Part shown: piece after piece, positions 50,401 to 62,930 of the stretch
Layout of the letters: each line of letters starts with the position of its first letter
How positions within the stretch are numbered: position 1 is the stretch's first letter
Assembly (NCBI GenBank): GCA_002633005.1
Contig: NMRA01000621.1
Coordinates: forward strand, 1,620 to 65,619
DNA length: 64,000 bases
DNA from: Phoronis australis
Lineage: Eukaryota > Phoronida > Phoronidae
Reading direction: 5' to 3'
Made by a program: the position numbers and the translations under genes
Notes under the pieces: generated by a model
Seen by the model: only the letters and a program-made list of their open reading frames with translations
Database searches by the model: none
What the model was told of the DNA's origin: nothing

Positions 50401-52500
50401 TGCTCAAAATTAAGCAAAAACAGACGAGTAACAGAAGATTGACTATTTTTTATATCAATATCCAAGGTAAAGGCTCAGAAACGCTGTCGCAGTTTTCTAA
50501 ATTATCTTTCCGGTTTTATCATATCGCAACATTTGACTTTATTTTCGACAGCGTCTAATGCAAACTGAAACCCATCAAAATAATTCTTATCAGCGGTTTG
50601 GAGCAAATTCCGTGAGTAAACCACAGTTTCTGAAAGTTTCGTTTAAATCCGATTAGTGATTAAGATATGTTCTGAAGTTAGTGTTTTTTGGTGCTTTCCT
50701 GCATGCTGTGGTAACTAACTCACAACATTTCAGGAAATTTATGTGAACACTAGTACTGGTACAATTGCTTTTGGAATTTTCCAAGTTTTCAAAGACTGAA
50801 AGAAGCAAGCGATCTAGCGGGAAGTGAATATGATTTAAATACAGTTACAGAATTTACACTTAGTGGTGTCAACCTTCGCGTTTCATCAAATCGCCTTCAA
50901 CTGTCCATTTTCAAAACTTGTGAGTGTTCCCTCAGTGCGTATTCAAGCACGACGCTGTACCATGTTTAAAATGGTTTGTACCATGTTTTGAAATCTTGAG
51001 TCTTGTTTGAACAGTTCCGAAAAGTGTTTATAATATTGAACTGTGATTTAAAAGCCACCACCTGATTTTTCCTGTTTCAAATGTTTAAAACTGCGTTGTA
51101 TGGTGGTACCTATTTTCATTATCTTGGTATAGAAATGATAGCGACATGCTCAAAAAGTGAAAATAATGTTCAAAAATGCCTTTGTGTGAATTATCACCAG
51201 AAATCGCACTGGGTTTGAATTTTCCCTTTTGGAAGACCCTGAAAGTACAAATTTTCTGCATTCTAAATGACTGAATAATCCTATCTCATGTCTTGATACA
51301 TCACGCAGTCATTTATAATCACGTCAATCGTATTTTTTCTGAAAAGTGTTGTTTTTGCTTTGGACAGGGGTTTTTAGAAATCTTGAAGTGCAGGCAGTGT
51401 AATGTTGAAACAACAGGTAGCGGCTATCAAGCTACCTTTCAAACAACGGAGTTATCAGCCATCAAAGTGCCCACAAAGTCCTCATTTTTAACGGTAGATG
51501 TCTCCATTGTTTGAAGAAAAAATAGAAATCTGAGAGGCACGGTTCCCTCGGCCAAAGATTCGTAGGTGCACACATTAAGAAGCGTCGAAAATCAAAAGGC
51601 TTGAAATTGGTCGTTGGTGATTTGCCACGTATTTAAAATTCTCCCAAACAACTCGTATATTAGGCATATAAACAATGCGCTAGCTCTATAACTATTTCCC
51701 TAAACGGTTTGGGGCGACGTCGGTGTGATACGAGTTATATGTGTAAACGGTCGCTTGACAACGTCCGTGTTGCGCCAGTTTGCGCCATGCTATTATTCTC
51801 AAAAAGGTAAATGATTGTAAATAAGTATTTAACTTGTTAATGAGAGAGCCTGTACGTGAGAATTTGAGACTTTTAAGCTCTTATAAAAATTAGAAATACC
51901 ACATGCGCTGCAATAGCTTATGTGGCTATTAATCTAACTACCATCACTTTCGTGTCATTTTGCACATTACGCAGAGGACGTAGTTTATTCCGCATCCTCT
52001 TATCTTATCATGAAATTTTGAGCCACAGGCATTGAATTTCCTAGGAATGACCTTTGGCGAGATAATTGTGAGATGCCAGCTGACTTCCCAGGGTGTGTGC
52101 AAACGGCAAGGCTTGATTGGTCGATTTTGGAAGGTGTGTTTCTCTCCTATCAGTCAAACGACGCAGTGATATCACGCCATTTTCGGTGCTTGTCAAGTGC
52201 ATTGGGTCGTAAAAGAATCTCAATCTGTAATAACTGTAGTCTCGAAAGTTTTAGCAAGAGCGTTTTAAATTCGTTGTTGAAAAGCAAAGAGTTTTAGCTG
52301 GAACATTTTAACACGTCGCACACGACCAAGTTAACGCATTTCTGCTGAAAAAAAGGAAAGAACGCTCACGTAGTTGTACCGAATGATGTCGCATCGCGCA
52401 AATAAACGCGGTTAGTAACATTCTGGACATCAATCGGCAGCTGCCGCTTAACTGTGGTAAAGGGAAATTTTCAGCGAGAAGAGTAATTTAACAGAAATTA
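47460..52500. other. Region without supported genes
   Basis: I see no exon with coding look plus good splice sites, only short chance ORFs. It holds a C-rich tract at 48826-48848 and AT-rich single-copy-looking DNA. It may be intron of the gene proposed to start at 41956. Confidence 0.5.
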
Positions 52501-52519
52501 GAAGTAGTGCGGAATCATA

Positions 52520-53276
52520 GGCGGATTTAGGGGGGCCCAGGGGGCCCGGGCCCCCCGCCCCTCCCTTGGCNCGGCAGTGGCGCTGCGCACTACGATTCCG
52601 TTTCCGTCGTCTGCTTCTCTGTGCAATGAAGAAAATTGCTTCATTTTTTGAAGAAAATAGAATCTGAGTGACGATAAAAAAACGGAAGCTGCTGGTAAGA
52701 TGTGAATTTTAATCGAAGCCTTAGTGAATCACTCAGAAACTCATAATTCTCTCTTTGTCAAACCTTAACTTAAGACGATTTCCAAAGCAATCGCGTCATT
52801 AAGACCAACACAAAAAACGGATTTGGTTTTTTGGGCAATCGAATACTATTTTAAATACAACAAATTTGTTACGAACTGATTGCACAAAATATAAAAAGTG
52901 TAATAAGCATTACAAAAAGAAGTAGGTTTCGCGCGCCAGCGCTGTGGACCATAAACAAGTAGGTCTCTTATTATCAACTTCGGAGTAAAAGCGTGGTGTT
53001 GCAGTGGTAAAGCACGCGTGCTCTTTCTACCAGATCGTGAGTTCGAGTCTGTGGTAATTGCAGTTTTTCATGTTTGACACGTTCCCCGTGATTTTTTTTC
53101 TTCTTAGATAATACTTCAGGAATCAAGGAAAATGCTTGATTTTTAGAGGAAAATATCGGAAAAATTTTCCCCCTCCCGACCTCCCCTATTCGGTACTATG
53201 CGCATCTAATCGTGCTTTGCGCAAATGTTTTCAGGCAAAATGTTGGACTCCCCCCTTGTGATATCCTAGATCCGCT
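52520..53276. mobile_element. 757-bp element with short TIRs and an internal tRNA-like segment
   Basis: Ends ggcggatttagg and cctagatccgct are inverted repeats. After the left end is a G/C-run tract (gggggcccagggggcccggg) with an N at 52571. An internal tRNA-like stretch at about 52990-53055 has a B-box-like gagttcgagtctg. The same TIR ends border a shorter element at 27200-27356. Confidence 0.6.
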
Positions 53277-55789
53277 ACTGGAAATTGAACCCGCCGCCTC
53301 CGATGAAGCAGCCGAACTCTGTGCCGCTGAGCCTAGTCCGCGGCGCGCAGTCGTATTACGTAGTAAGGACTCCGGTCTCGATTACAGGGCTGACAAGGCG
53401 AGAATAGACAATTTGTAATGCGCTACGTCTTTGTCTTGCCAAATAAGGAACTGTGCTTTGCCTTGGGGGAGAAAAATCGACAAAGTGTCAAGTAGTTGAG
53501 AGATCGTTTTATCAAATTTGAAACAAAAAGAAAATGCTTTGATATCAGCAGAATTTTTTTTTTTAAATCTTTACGAACAAACCATAAAATACCTGGTGAG
53601 TAGGTTTCAGTGGCAGAGAACCTCTTTCAATTTAGTCTGTTTATCGCGTTCCAGGCCTCTTTAAATGTTTTCGCCAATCTTGTTACATAGTGCGCGCTTT
53701 TGGCCACCCTATACGGATAAGATTGACAACTATGAGTTCAACTACTGCACCAGGTGGCGAATGTCATTTCCACCTGTGATATTCTGGTAGATGGTTTTTG
53801 TCAAAGACCCAGAAATTGTATTGATAGCATTCGTTATCTATCTATCCTGTGTAGCTTGTCTCGAGCTGGTGAAGAAAGACCACCATTAAAAGTTCTTATT
53901 GTCTAGTCCAGTGCGAATCTCGAAAGCCATTGTGAACTTCATTCATAAGCGGGTGTTTCCAACATGTCTCGCTCTCGTGTCGCAACATAGAAAATGTTCG
54001 TGCGCGACAGCAAGTTCAAAATCACAACCACATGTTTGCGAACCCTGGCAGATGTTGGCGCACTTCGGTGTAAGTTTGTTAGTGCCAAGTTGAAATAGTT
54101 TACCCCAGCTAATGTCTCTAATTGCCTGAAGATGTCGCGACACAATGCCCGGTACACAAGCCGAAGGAACGTGGTTATGAAAGTATTCAAGTTAGAAACG
54201 GAAAATCGCCTCTACCAATTTTCTCAATAACGTGAGCCTTTGCACAAATCGAGCCCAGATAACCAGGTCGCAAACCAGGCCCTGGAATTGTAAACAATGT
54301 CGATCCAGCGCCCTGGAAAATCTTATGGTTAATTACCACTCGACCATCATAAAATTATAGTCTGTAAGCAATTTTCCTGCAAATCAGATCAAATGATTTG
54401 AGTGGAGATGTAATCGAACCGCCTATTAATATCATCTTACCAGGTAGTCTCCTGCTCAAAACATTCACTGTAATGCGCATGTGTGAATGTCAGTCCTGGG
54501 GCAATGTGTTCTTCATGTCTATTTGAATGAAATCACTTGCAATAATCACTTAGCCGCTGAAGTGTCCCTGGACACAAACCTTCAGCTGAAGCCTTCGCAA
54601 AGTTCACAACAAAAGCTGCGCATGCCACTTCAGATTAGCTTTGCCGAGAGCAATTGATACTGCATGAAATCATGGATTTTTTTCATTTCCCTTGGATTAT
54701 GTGGGAATCCATTATGGGCGTCATACCGTTTTCTAAGTAGAAGGGACCGTGTGGACCAGTGTTGCTGACGTCATGATGTTTATCCACTCGCCGTGAGTGC
54801 ATTCTTCTAGTATGCAACAAGCGGCTTGTTGCATCGCAAACGAATGCATTGCAAATTTGAACAACAGCGTGCATATGTAATAGTTTCACAATTATCAAAC
54901 CTTTGACCAAACCAGTAAACCTGCTCCATTGTCACGAGTTGTTTTACCAATTTAAAGCAATACTGAGCGCGCTTTCGAGGCTAGCATTTAGAACTTCACA
55001 CTAAGTTGAAACGGTCTAACATGCCAAATTACGGCATATGATACAATTTCGGAAAACTAAATGTGTTAACTCTTCTTATTTCAAAACTGAATCGTTATTT
55101 GTAACAGACACAAAATTAAAATCAAATAAAGACTCGTCACTCCAAGACATGTGTGTCCCAACATGATAGTCAAACTAGTTGTGAACCTGGGATGAGTGCG
55201 GCAAGTAAAATATCCCTTTAATTATTAGATAGAGGTCCGCAGGGCAAGAAAGGTTTTAGATATTTTTAGAACAAATCGGGAATTATCAATTTATCTGCAC
55301 ATATCCCAGTTCTTGCCGTGAGATTAGATAACTGATATCCACACATAACGTTGATACGACTGAGTCAAATCTATAAGGTGTCCTTAATCAACTAAGGACG
55401 GTCCGAGCAGAGGTGATAACTCGGTAACAAGGAAAACTTTTTTTAATTTTGGACAGAAAATCAATCGTTTTTAACTGTTCGGCCTGGATCAGAAATTCAA
55501 AAAAGGTTTGCGAATTACAAAAATGCGTCACATGATTGCAAAGTTATGGAAATGATTTCGAAAGGAAAAGTACCCGTCGGAAAAAAGCTGAAGAGTTTTA
55601 TATATTCTATCAAGTTTTTGCGTCACTAATAGAGGAGAAATGTCAAGAAATTACTCCTTTATCGCCATTGAGCAGAGCGGTAGACAAACGCACAAGACTA
55701 GTTCCCAGAGATTAGACGGCTATCCTCTATTCTGGCCCATGATTGGTCATAAAACTACTTCCGGTAATTTACCAACGAAAACTGGCGTG

Positions 55790-55934
55790 CATTCTGTAGC
55801 GCTGAGACCTACGCTAGGAGCTTGCTAATCTCTAGCCAAAGTCACGTGTTCTCATTTAAAAAAAAACATGGCAATATCTCACGTAATCTCGCAAAGTCTT
55901 GCTTTTTAGCGAGATCCTAGCGTTACTGCGGAAC
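55790..55934. mobile_element. MITE, family M1
   Basis: Left end attctgtagcgctgagacc; right end agcgagatcctagcgttact. Interior atggcaatatctcacgtaat, ctcgcaaagtcttgc as in the other copies. Confidence 0.8.
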
Positions 55935-58900
55935 AGGAGGCTGTCCTTCCCAACAAGAGCACCCCGCGAACGACAACACTCGCTCTCTGTGTTGCTATTA
56001 GGCTATTAGCTTCCAATAAATAAACAACTCTGACGCAAACCTTACCCAACAGAATGCACACTTGTTATCGTTTTACGCTGCTTATAGGATACTAAGAACA
56101 ACCAGTTGTATGCAGAATGATAAATACCGGTGTGTGAAAACTAAACTTCGTTTTACATATTTACACCTTGAAGATGCGTAGGTAACCGTCTGTCAGGCAA
56201 GCTGGCTTATGTGACTTTCCAAATACGGAAATCAATACGGAAATTAATTGACTGCTCTTTCGGTTTACAAGAATCCGGCAGAGACTCCGCGCTGGTGAAA
56301 CAGGGCTACAGCCAATTTTGTTTCTTTCGGGTGATTAATGATTGTCTGGGTTAAATGGGTTGAAAGGCCAAAGGTCTTGGCCAAATCGTCACAGCACTCG
56401 GTGTCATTCTGTGGACGATATTTCTGAGTTTGACCGTTTGACCGCATAAACAAGTGTCAGAAATATATCTTTATGAGTTGATTATATCCTGTGCGGTTCT
56501 GACGCCAATTGGCCTACAGTCGCCAGGTGGCGAGTCCGTCTCGTCCACGAGTAGGCTCGCCACGTACTGCCAAACTGTTCGACAAACAACATTTCGTGTT
56601 AATCGATGGCATTTCGTGAGTCTGCGCTCAAAAATGGCTTACAAAGTAAATGAATGCCTATTTAGCTTGGACTAGAGTGTCCCGTACGCATTGCAGCCGA
56701 CTTCTCAGCGGTCGAATATTTTTTTAATTACTGTTAAAACGTCGACTAGTGAGAAGAAAAACGTGAATTTATCGTTCCCCTTCAGTTTTCTTGCCTTGCC
56801 TCCTGCAAAGGGACACTATGTAAGTAATACAATGGAAATTGATCACGTGGGACCGACGACTCCGTTCGTATCAGCCATCATGGCAATTTGCTGTGGGACT
56901 CGTGTGTTCACTGAGATGGTGACGACTTTTGAGTCCGTGACCACCATACTTGACTTCAGACACTACACGAAATATTGACCAATGACATGGCGTGACACTG
57001 AAAAAAATATCCGAACGTGGCACCACGGCCGAGTCGAGATTAGGGATAAGTGTGGTATTCACGGATCTTGGCGCACGCTCGATAACGCCAAACACTCGCG
57101 AGGCACTTGCGACGAGAATAGTGATGGCAATAGCAAGTTTTCTCTTATAATACAATATTCTCGGTGGTGGTATTCGTACTTTCGAAGCAATGCATCTTTA
57201 CCCCACCTGGCAAGCCACATAGTTTATAAACCTTTCTTACGTGCACTTGTGGGGCTTTTCAAGTAAAAAATCCAAAACCTTTGAAGAATTGATAATTCGG
57301 CCTTTTTTCTGTAAAACGGTTGCAAACTCGCACTCCATCACCTAAATCGACGTTTGCTTTTGACCACTTATAGTATGAATTTGGTCTCAAACTGAAGATG
57401 ATCGCACGGTTTCTAAAGAATTGACTCGTGTTTTTGATACAATATGTCTTTCATTGCTGGCGTGTGATATGTTATCAATAATGTCCCTAATCCATTTAAT
57501 TTCAATCTGCCAGGAAAGGCAGATCTATCTATGTCCGCCACTCAGTCCAGTTAGTGGTCAACTGAGACCAGTTGTATTTTTCCAAATATGAACACAGTGA
57601 CGTACCCAGAATTCTGAAAAGTTAAAGTGGTCAATATTTTCGACCAAGGAATGACGCATTGTTCTCATCAGTTTATTCGCCAAACAAGTGTTATGTAAAC
57701 CCACGCATCTGCTTCACTGGCAACTGGAGGTGTGTCCAGGGGCCGCATTTGTATTGGTTGAACTTTGCGTGATGTAATTGTGTGATTGCGTTCGTGCTTA
57801 TGAACTAGAAAATTATGTTGACATGTCATTTTTGGCATGTGGCGTGATGCGTTCGTCACATATGTGAAACAAACTACTGAGTGTAAACGTTTACCGCAGA
57901 TCAGGTACGTGTTGAGTTTTGATCTGACAGTAATGTTAGACAACGGTGTTTGGTGCATTTTGCATTTCATTTTGTTTAAAGCAATTAGACGTTTTCAAGA
58001 GAGGTTTGTTTGTGAACCACACGGACCTGTAAATGTTTTGTAGTCCGTTCTATTCGTTTTCAAATCGTTCAATTACACTTTGCTTTCGTGATAATCATTT
58101 TGGTTATCCTTGTGCAAATCCTTGCGCAAATTACTTAGTCATAACACCATGGGCGACGCAGCACCGAAATAAGTGCAGCAAAAGCCGCCCTTGAACACCA
58201 CCTCTGACCTTGTGCACACGTGGGAATCTTGGCATAGACCCATCCGCAATTTCCTCTAAGTAGGGCCTCTCAAAATTCAAAGTAAATGCGCATCTTGTGC
58301 TCTTGTCACCTTTTATAGCTGGTTTACCTAGTTATATACTTGTTAAGTGAATATTTGTGGGTCGAGAAAAGCAACACTTTTCTTGAATACGTCGTATTTG
58401 TATGTATAAGGAAATGTACTCATGCGCGCACCCAGCCTAAAATATAGGGGGGCTCTATTTTTGGTATGCGGACCTTTTACTGAAAAAAATCAACGAGGAC
58501 TAAAAAACGAGGCCTCATCAGGTTCAGGCCTACGAATTGTGCATCCGCGTCATGTGGACTTTGTGGACTTTTGTCTCGTTTGCTGAGACTTGTTGTTTCG
58601 TTAAGGCGAACCCTTTTGCCCAATTCGCCCTGGGTGCGCTGATGTGTACTGGAGGTGCTGGCTTGTGTTTCATATTTCGAAGGTGAATTTAATGAGACCC
58701 AGGACGAATTCCTGTAAATGAAATCCGTCACTCAACTGAGGACCAAATGCGAATCACAGTAGTTCTCGTCGATCGTCAGTATTTCCAAAGTAACCGAAAG
58801 GGGTGCCTGGATGGCGGAAGCGTTTGTAGCTTTTGGCCTTGTGCTAATCAGCTCAAAACCAGAGAAGTTATTGATGCGTCACGTTCGTGAGCCTGCATTC

Positions 58901-59126
58901 CATGTAGAAACGAATGAAAGACCACTATCTCGCGAGCTAACTCGGTACCTGACACGCGTACACAAGCAAAATGTCCGACACCGAAGAGATTGGTCTGCAA
59001 GGTTAGAATGTTGAATTACGAGATAAAAAGATTTGAAGATTTCTCGCCGTTAGTGCCTCGCGAGTGTCTTACGTTTACGGAACACATTGCGGATGCTATA
59101 CCTTGCATTGTTCACAGAGGGCGTGT

Positions 59127-59252
59127 GTTCAGTAACGCTAGGACTTACTATAGGACCTAGCTAAAATCTAGTCAAAGTCAAGTACACGACAATATCTCAC
59201 GTAATCTCGCGAAGTCTTGCTTTTCAGCGAGGTCCTAGCGTTAGTTACTGAT
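59127..59252. mobile_element. MITE, family M1
   Basis: Left end gttcagtaacgctaggac; right end gtcctagcgttagttactga. Interior acgacaatatctcacgtaat, ctcgcgaagtcttgc. Confidence 0.85.
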
Positions 59253-59637
59253 CGGGAGGCGGATGTGCAATCGTCAAACCAGGTGACAGTCGTCATGGGA
59301 ACTATCGGAAGGCATATTCAACTTATCGGGTTTCCTTCAAAAATAGCTGCTCATTTCCCTATGCTATTGTGAATTGATTTCATATGAATTGTAGGGCTTC
59401 TGCTTATCCGAAATAAGCTGATAAGTATTTTGAAATTTGCCAAGTTGGCTCCCATGGAATATTGCATTTTGTTATATAATGATAGCTACACAGTCGTATC
59501 GCCTGCCTCTATGCTGTTGGGTTGATTAGCTCAGGCTGTTTCCGCATTATAACCTCTGTTGTGATGAGATGTCCGCGGCAAAGTAGAATCGTGATCCAGA
59601 GCAATTCAGGGATTTGATTGTGTGAAAAATCAGCCTT

Positions 59638-59707
59638 CGGACTACTTGGCACGTTAGCGGCCTGCCTAATGACGGACTACTTGGCACGTTAGCGGCCTGC
59701 CTAATGA
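59638..59707. repeat. 35-bp perfect direct duplication
   Basis: Two identical adjacent copies beginning cggactacttggcacgttag. Confidence 0.9.
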
Positions 59708-60879
59708 CACGATTTCGTCAACTCTTCCTTGTGGAATATTGATACTGGCCGCGCCTCACCTTCCCGTTGAGAAGGAGTCGAGGGGTCTCGACCTGATGAA
59801 TGTTTTGTCGCAGTGTCATGTGGTTTCGCACAGCGTGCGATGATGGTGCTGCTGCGTTTCGGTGGAACTGCATTTCCTTTGACCGACCTTGCGCGGCTGC
59901 ATGTACGGTCACGGAGCCATTGGCGTTGTGCGTTTCCGTAAAGTAAATGTAATATAAGATATTATGTGTAGCTTATGTGGGTTTTGTGTCATGTAAAAAT
60001 ATTTGAAATTGTAATTTTACATGTGTGCACTATCACCCTACCGCAAATAACGCGTCTGCCATTGCGTCACACTCATCATCACAGTTTTTTCTGTGTGCAC
60101 ACTTGATTGACTTCGCCGGGTTAACAGGTTAAGACAGCTGATTGGTTCACAATGACGACTTCCGGCTTTTAAACCAATCAAAATGCCTTAGCCGATTGAC
60201 CCGGCGGAGCCGACAAAGGGGCAATCAAGTGCAGACAGGAAACACGGCTCACGGATCATTCAACTCGGTTCCCCGACTTAGCCGATCTAACGTATTTTGT
60301 TAATTGTCTTGTATGCAATCGAAAGAAAACTTTGTTTTCCTAAACTAATACTGTGAATGAATTCTGTGAAATTTTGTACCGAATATAAAGAGGTGTGCAT
60401 GTAAACATAGTCAAGTGAATTATGTGGTGGACAAACAGAAATAAATGCATTTCATCTTTGACAGATTCTAAATAACAATATAAACATATTCTGTCTCCAA
60501 ATGGTGCGTTTACATACATGTACACGTTCATGCGATTTGTGCACGGTACTTCAATCCTCAGGAACTGCTACAATTCCGAGATGTGTCTCTTGTCATGCGT
60601 GCAACAAATAAAATATTTTAGCTGACATTTTCACGTCTCTGCGACTGTGACTGATGAACTGAGCGAACCATTAACGTGCAAAATATTCCTCAAAATTTTT
60701 GATTTCGCGTCTTTTGAATTATCAATAGTAATCGTGTCCTCAGTGTGCAACGCGAAAAGACACAAGATATTCGATAGGAAATAAAACGTCTTATACGAAT
60801 TTTGCCAACTATCTTTGAACTCGTTGTTTGTAATTCAGATGTAAAATTACCTTAGAGGCATGTTATCGGTGAGAAAAAT

Positions 60880-61260
60880 GATTTAACCTCAGTGCGGTAT
60901 CGAATCTACAATTCCGGCGGTCGCTGTCGAACGCTCTAGTGGCGAAACTGAGCCTCACAAGCTAAGCCCCATTTGATAAGTGCCAGAGTAGAATCACCAG
61001 TCTTGGCTTCAGCGAATGCCAGGCAGATAACGGCAAGAATTGGCGATTTGTAATTTAAGTCAAAAAACACGAAGGATTGTGCTGTTTATAGCTTTGGTAA
61101 GGGCTATTAACTTCAAGAAGTCTATCCCATCCAACATTTATCTCAAAACGGCGTTTCACGCCCGTGAAATTAGTCCCTTGAAACCTGCATTTCGCCTTGT
61201 TTAGACAAAATAGGTCTGACTCGATATTTCCGTTACCTACTCGTGACAATGCGCTGCATT
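60880..61260 (-). repeat. tRNA-like repeat, copy 2
   Basis: Minus-strand B-box-like agattcgatacc (60896-60907) and A-box-like ccactagagcg, plus the same right-hand body as 24640-24790. Confidence 0.5.
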
Positions 61261-62643
61261 GGAATTTTAGGTATCGCCAGATGCCAGCCCTAGTGAACTC
61301 TGAAACGTTTTCTTGAGTCGCTGATGTTTTCGATGTTCTTTTTGGAACGGAGATTGAATTCGTTTTTTCGGAAAATCAAAAATAACAGCCTGGCAGCGCG
61401 TGCAGATGGATGGATTATGACGACAGGGCACAGTAGAGATTCAGTCGTCACTTCAACATGTGCATTTCGCCCTGTTTAGCTGTCTAAAAACAAAAAATCG
61501 ATTTTGGCATTTTACTCTCATAAAACTGGTCTCACAATGTTCCTTAGTGCGCTAGGATTCTATCTCAAAAACAACATAATTGATCTTTCTGTTCAAGTCA
61601 GTGTTATCGTCAATTACATGCATCGCCAATTATTATTGTTGGCCGTTTTGTCCGTCTTTCAAGTAATCATTTCGATAATTTTGCACCGGATGACACCAAA
61701 TGACTGACGTGGTCGGCCGGGCGATTCGCAATATTTGTTTAAGATGTTTTGCAATCTGTTACAGTATTAAGTACGCTCAGGCAATTTTGTTAATCAGTTG
61801 CACATTTTGCTGGATTATCACGCGGGGACAATTGACCTTACTACTTTGGTAATTCTTGGGCATAATCAGATGCAGATTTGTGCGTCAATGTTTAGGCACT
61901 CGTGTCCATAGAACGGCAAGACACGTGTCAAATTACATATAAATATGTGTCTGCTTTTACTAGCTGTCAGTAAAAAGAATAAGATTCTTGATAATTGTTA
62001 TTTATGCCTTGCAACTTGAGACACATGCTTTTACAACTGTGTATCATCAGAAAGGGCTTGCCAGTGTTCCTTCCTCTCGAACCGCACGGACTAACAATGT
62101 TCTTTCGTGAACAGTAGGTCATTAGAAAAGACCAAAGCGAAAACCAGTGAGCAGCTGTGGACTTCGTTGATGTAATCTCTTTATCCTGGTTTAAACGCTA
62201 GATGGCGCGGTAGCTACCCAGTCTGCCTATCCCGTTAGAGAAGAGCCTTCGGAAAATCTCATTGTCCGAGAATCTTTATAGACGGTGTTGACGTGGTGTC
62301 ACTTTAACATTACAGTAACTAACTAATTCAAATCTGCCTGTCAAAATGGGTATTAAACGCACAAAAACATGGGACTGTGCAAATGACATCTGCCTACGTC
62401 AATTCCGCCGGTGAATGCACCAGGACGACAAACACTTGAGAATGTTCGTAAATTGTAGGACACCTTGTCAATCAAAGCTTTATTCGACGGTGTCATGCCT
62501 TCCATACTCATACGCGATGCTTTTTTATGAAATTTTATTTCTAGTTTAGACCAAATAAAGCATTGTACCTCAACTCATTAGACCAATTTCTCCTTACTGC
62601 TGTTCCTTTCTCACGTGACGTGATTTTTGTACTTCGAAAAAGC

Positions 62644-62713
62644 CTCGCTGGTTCCCTGCGTGCTTAGCCCAGCCAGCTACCGCCCCATCTAGCGGCACGC
62701 AGGAACCAGCGAG
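62644..62713. repeat. Hairpin with 19-20-bp arms and 31-nt loop
   Basis: ctcgctggttccctgcgtgc (62644-62663) pairs with gcacgcaggaaccagcgag (62695-62713), one bulged base. The loop contains accgccccatctagcg, which is mirrored near 62198 (cgctagatggcgcggtagc). Confidence 0.7.
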
Positions 62714-62800
62714 CGAAAAAGCTGGCAGTTCATTATTGCTTGAGAACTCGAGGCGCATAACATGGCCCACGTCATTATAACAACCCAGCTTGGAATTGAA

Positions 62801-62930
62801 AGTTCAGTAGCTGCCTCGCGGCTAGAAAAATCTAGCGAAAATCGCGCGTTCACATTTAAAATACACGGCAATATCTCGCGTAATCTCACGAAGTCTTCCT
62901 TTTCTAGCGAGGTTCTAAAGTTAGTGAACT
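62801..62930. mobile_element. MITE, family M1, diverged copy
   Basis: Left end agttcagtagctgcctcg, right end ggttctaaagttagtgaact, with interior acggcaatatctcgcgtaat, ctcacgaagtcttcc. The ends are less matched than in the other copies. Confidence 0.75.
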
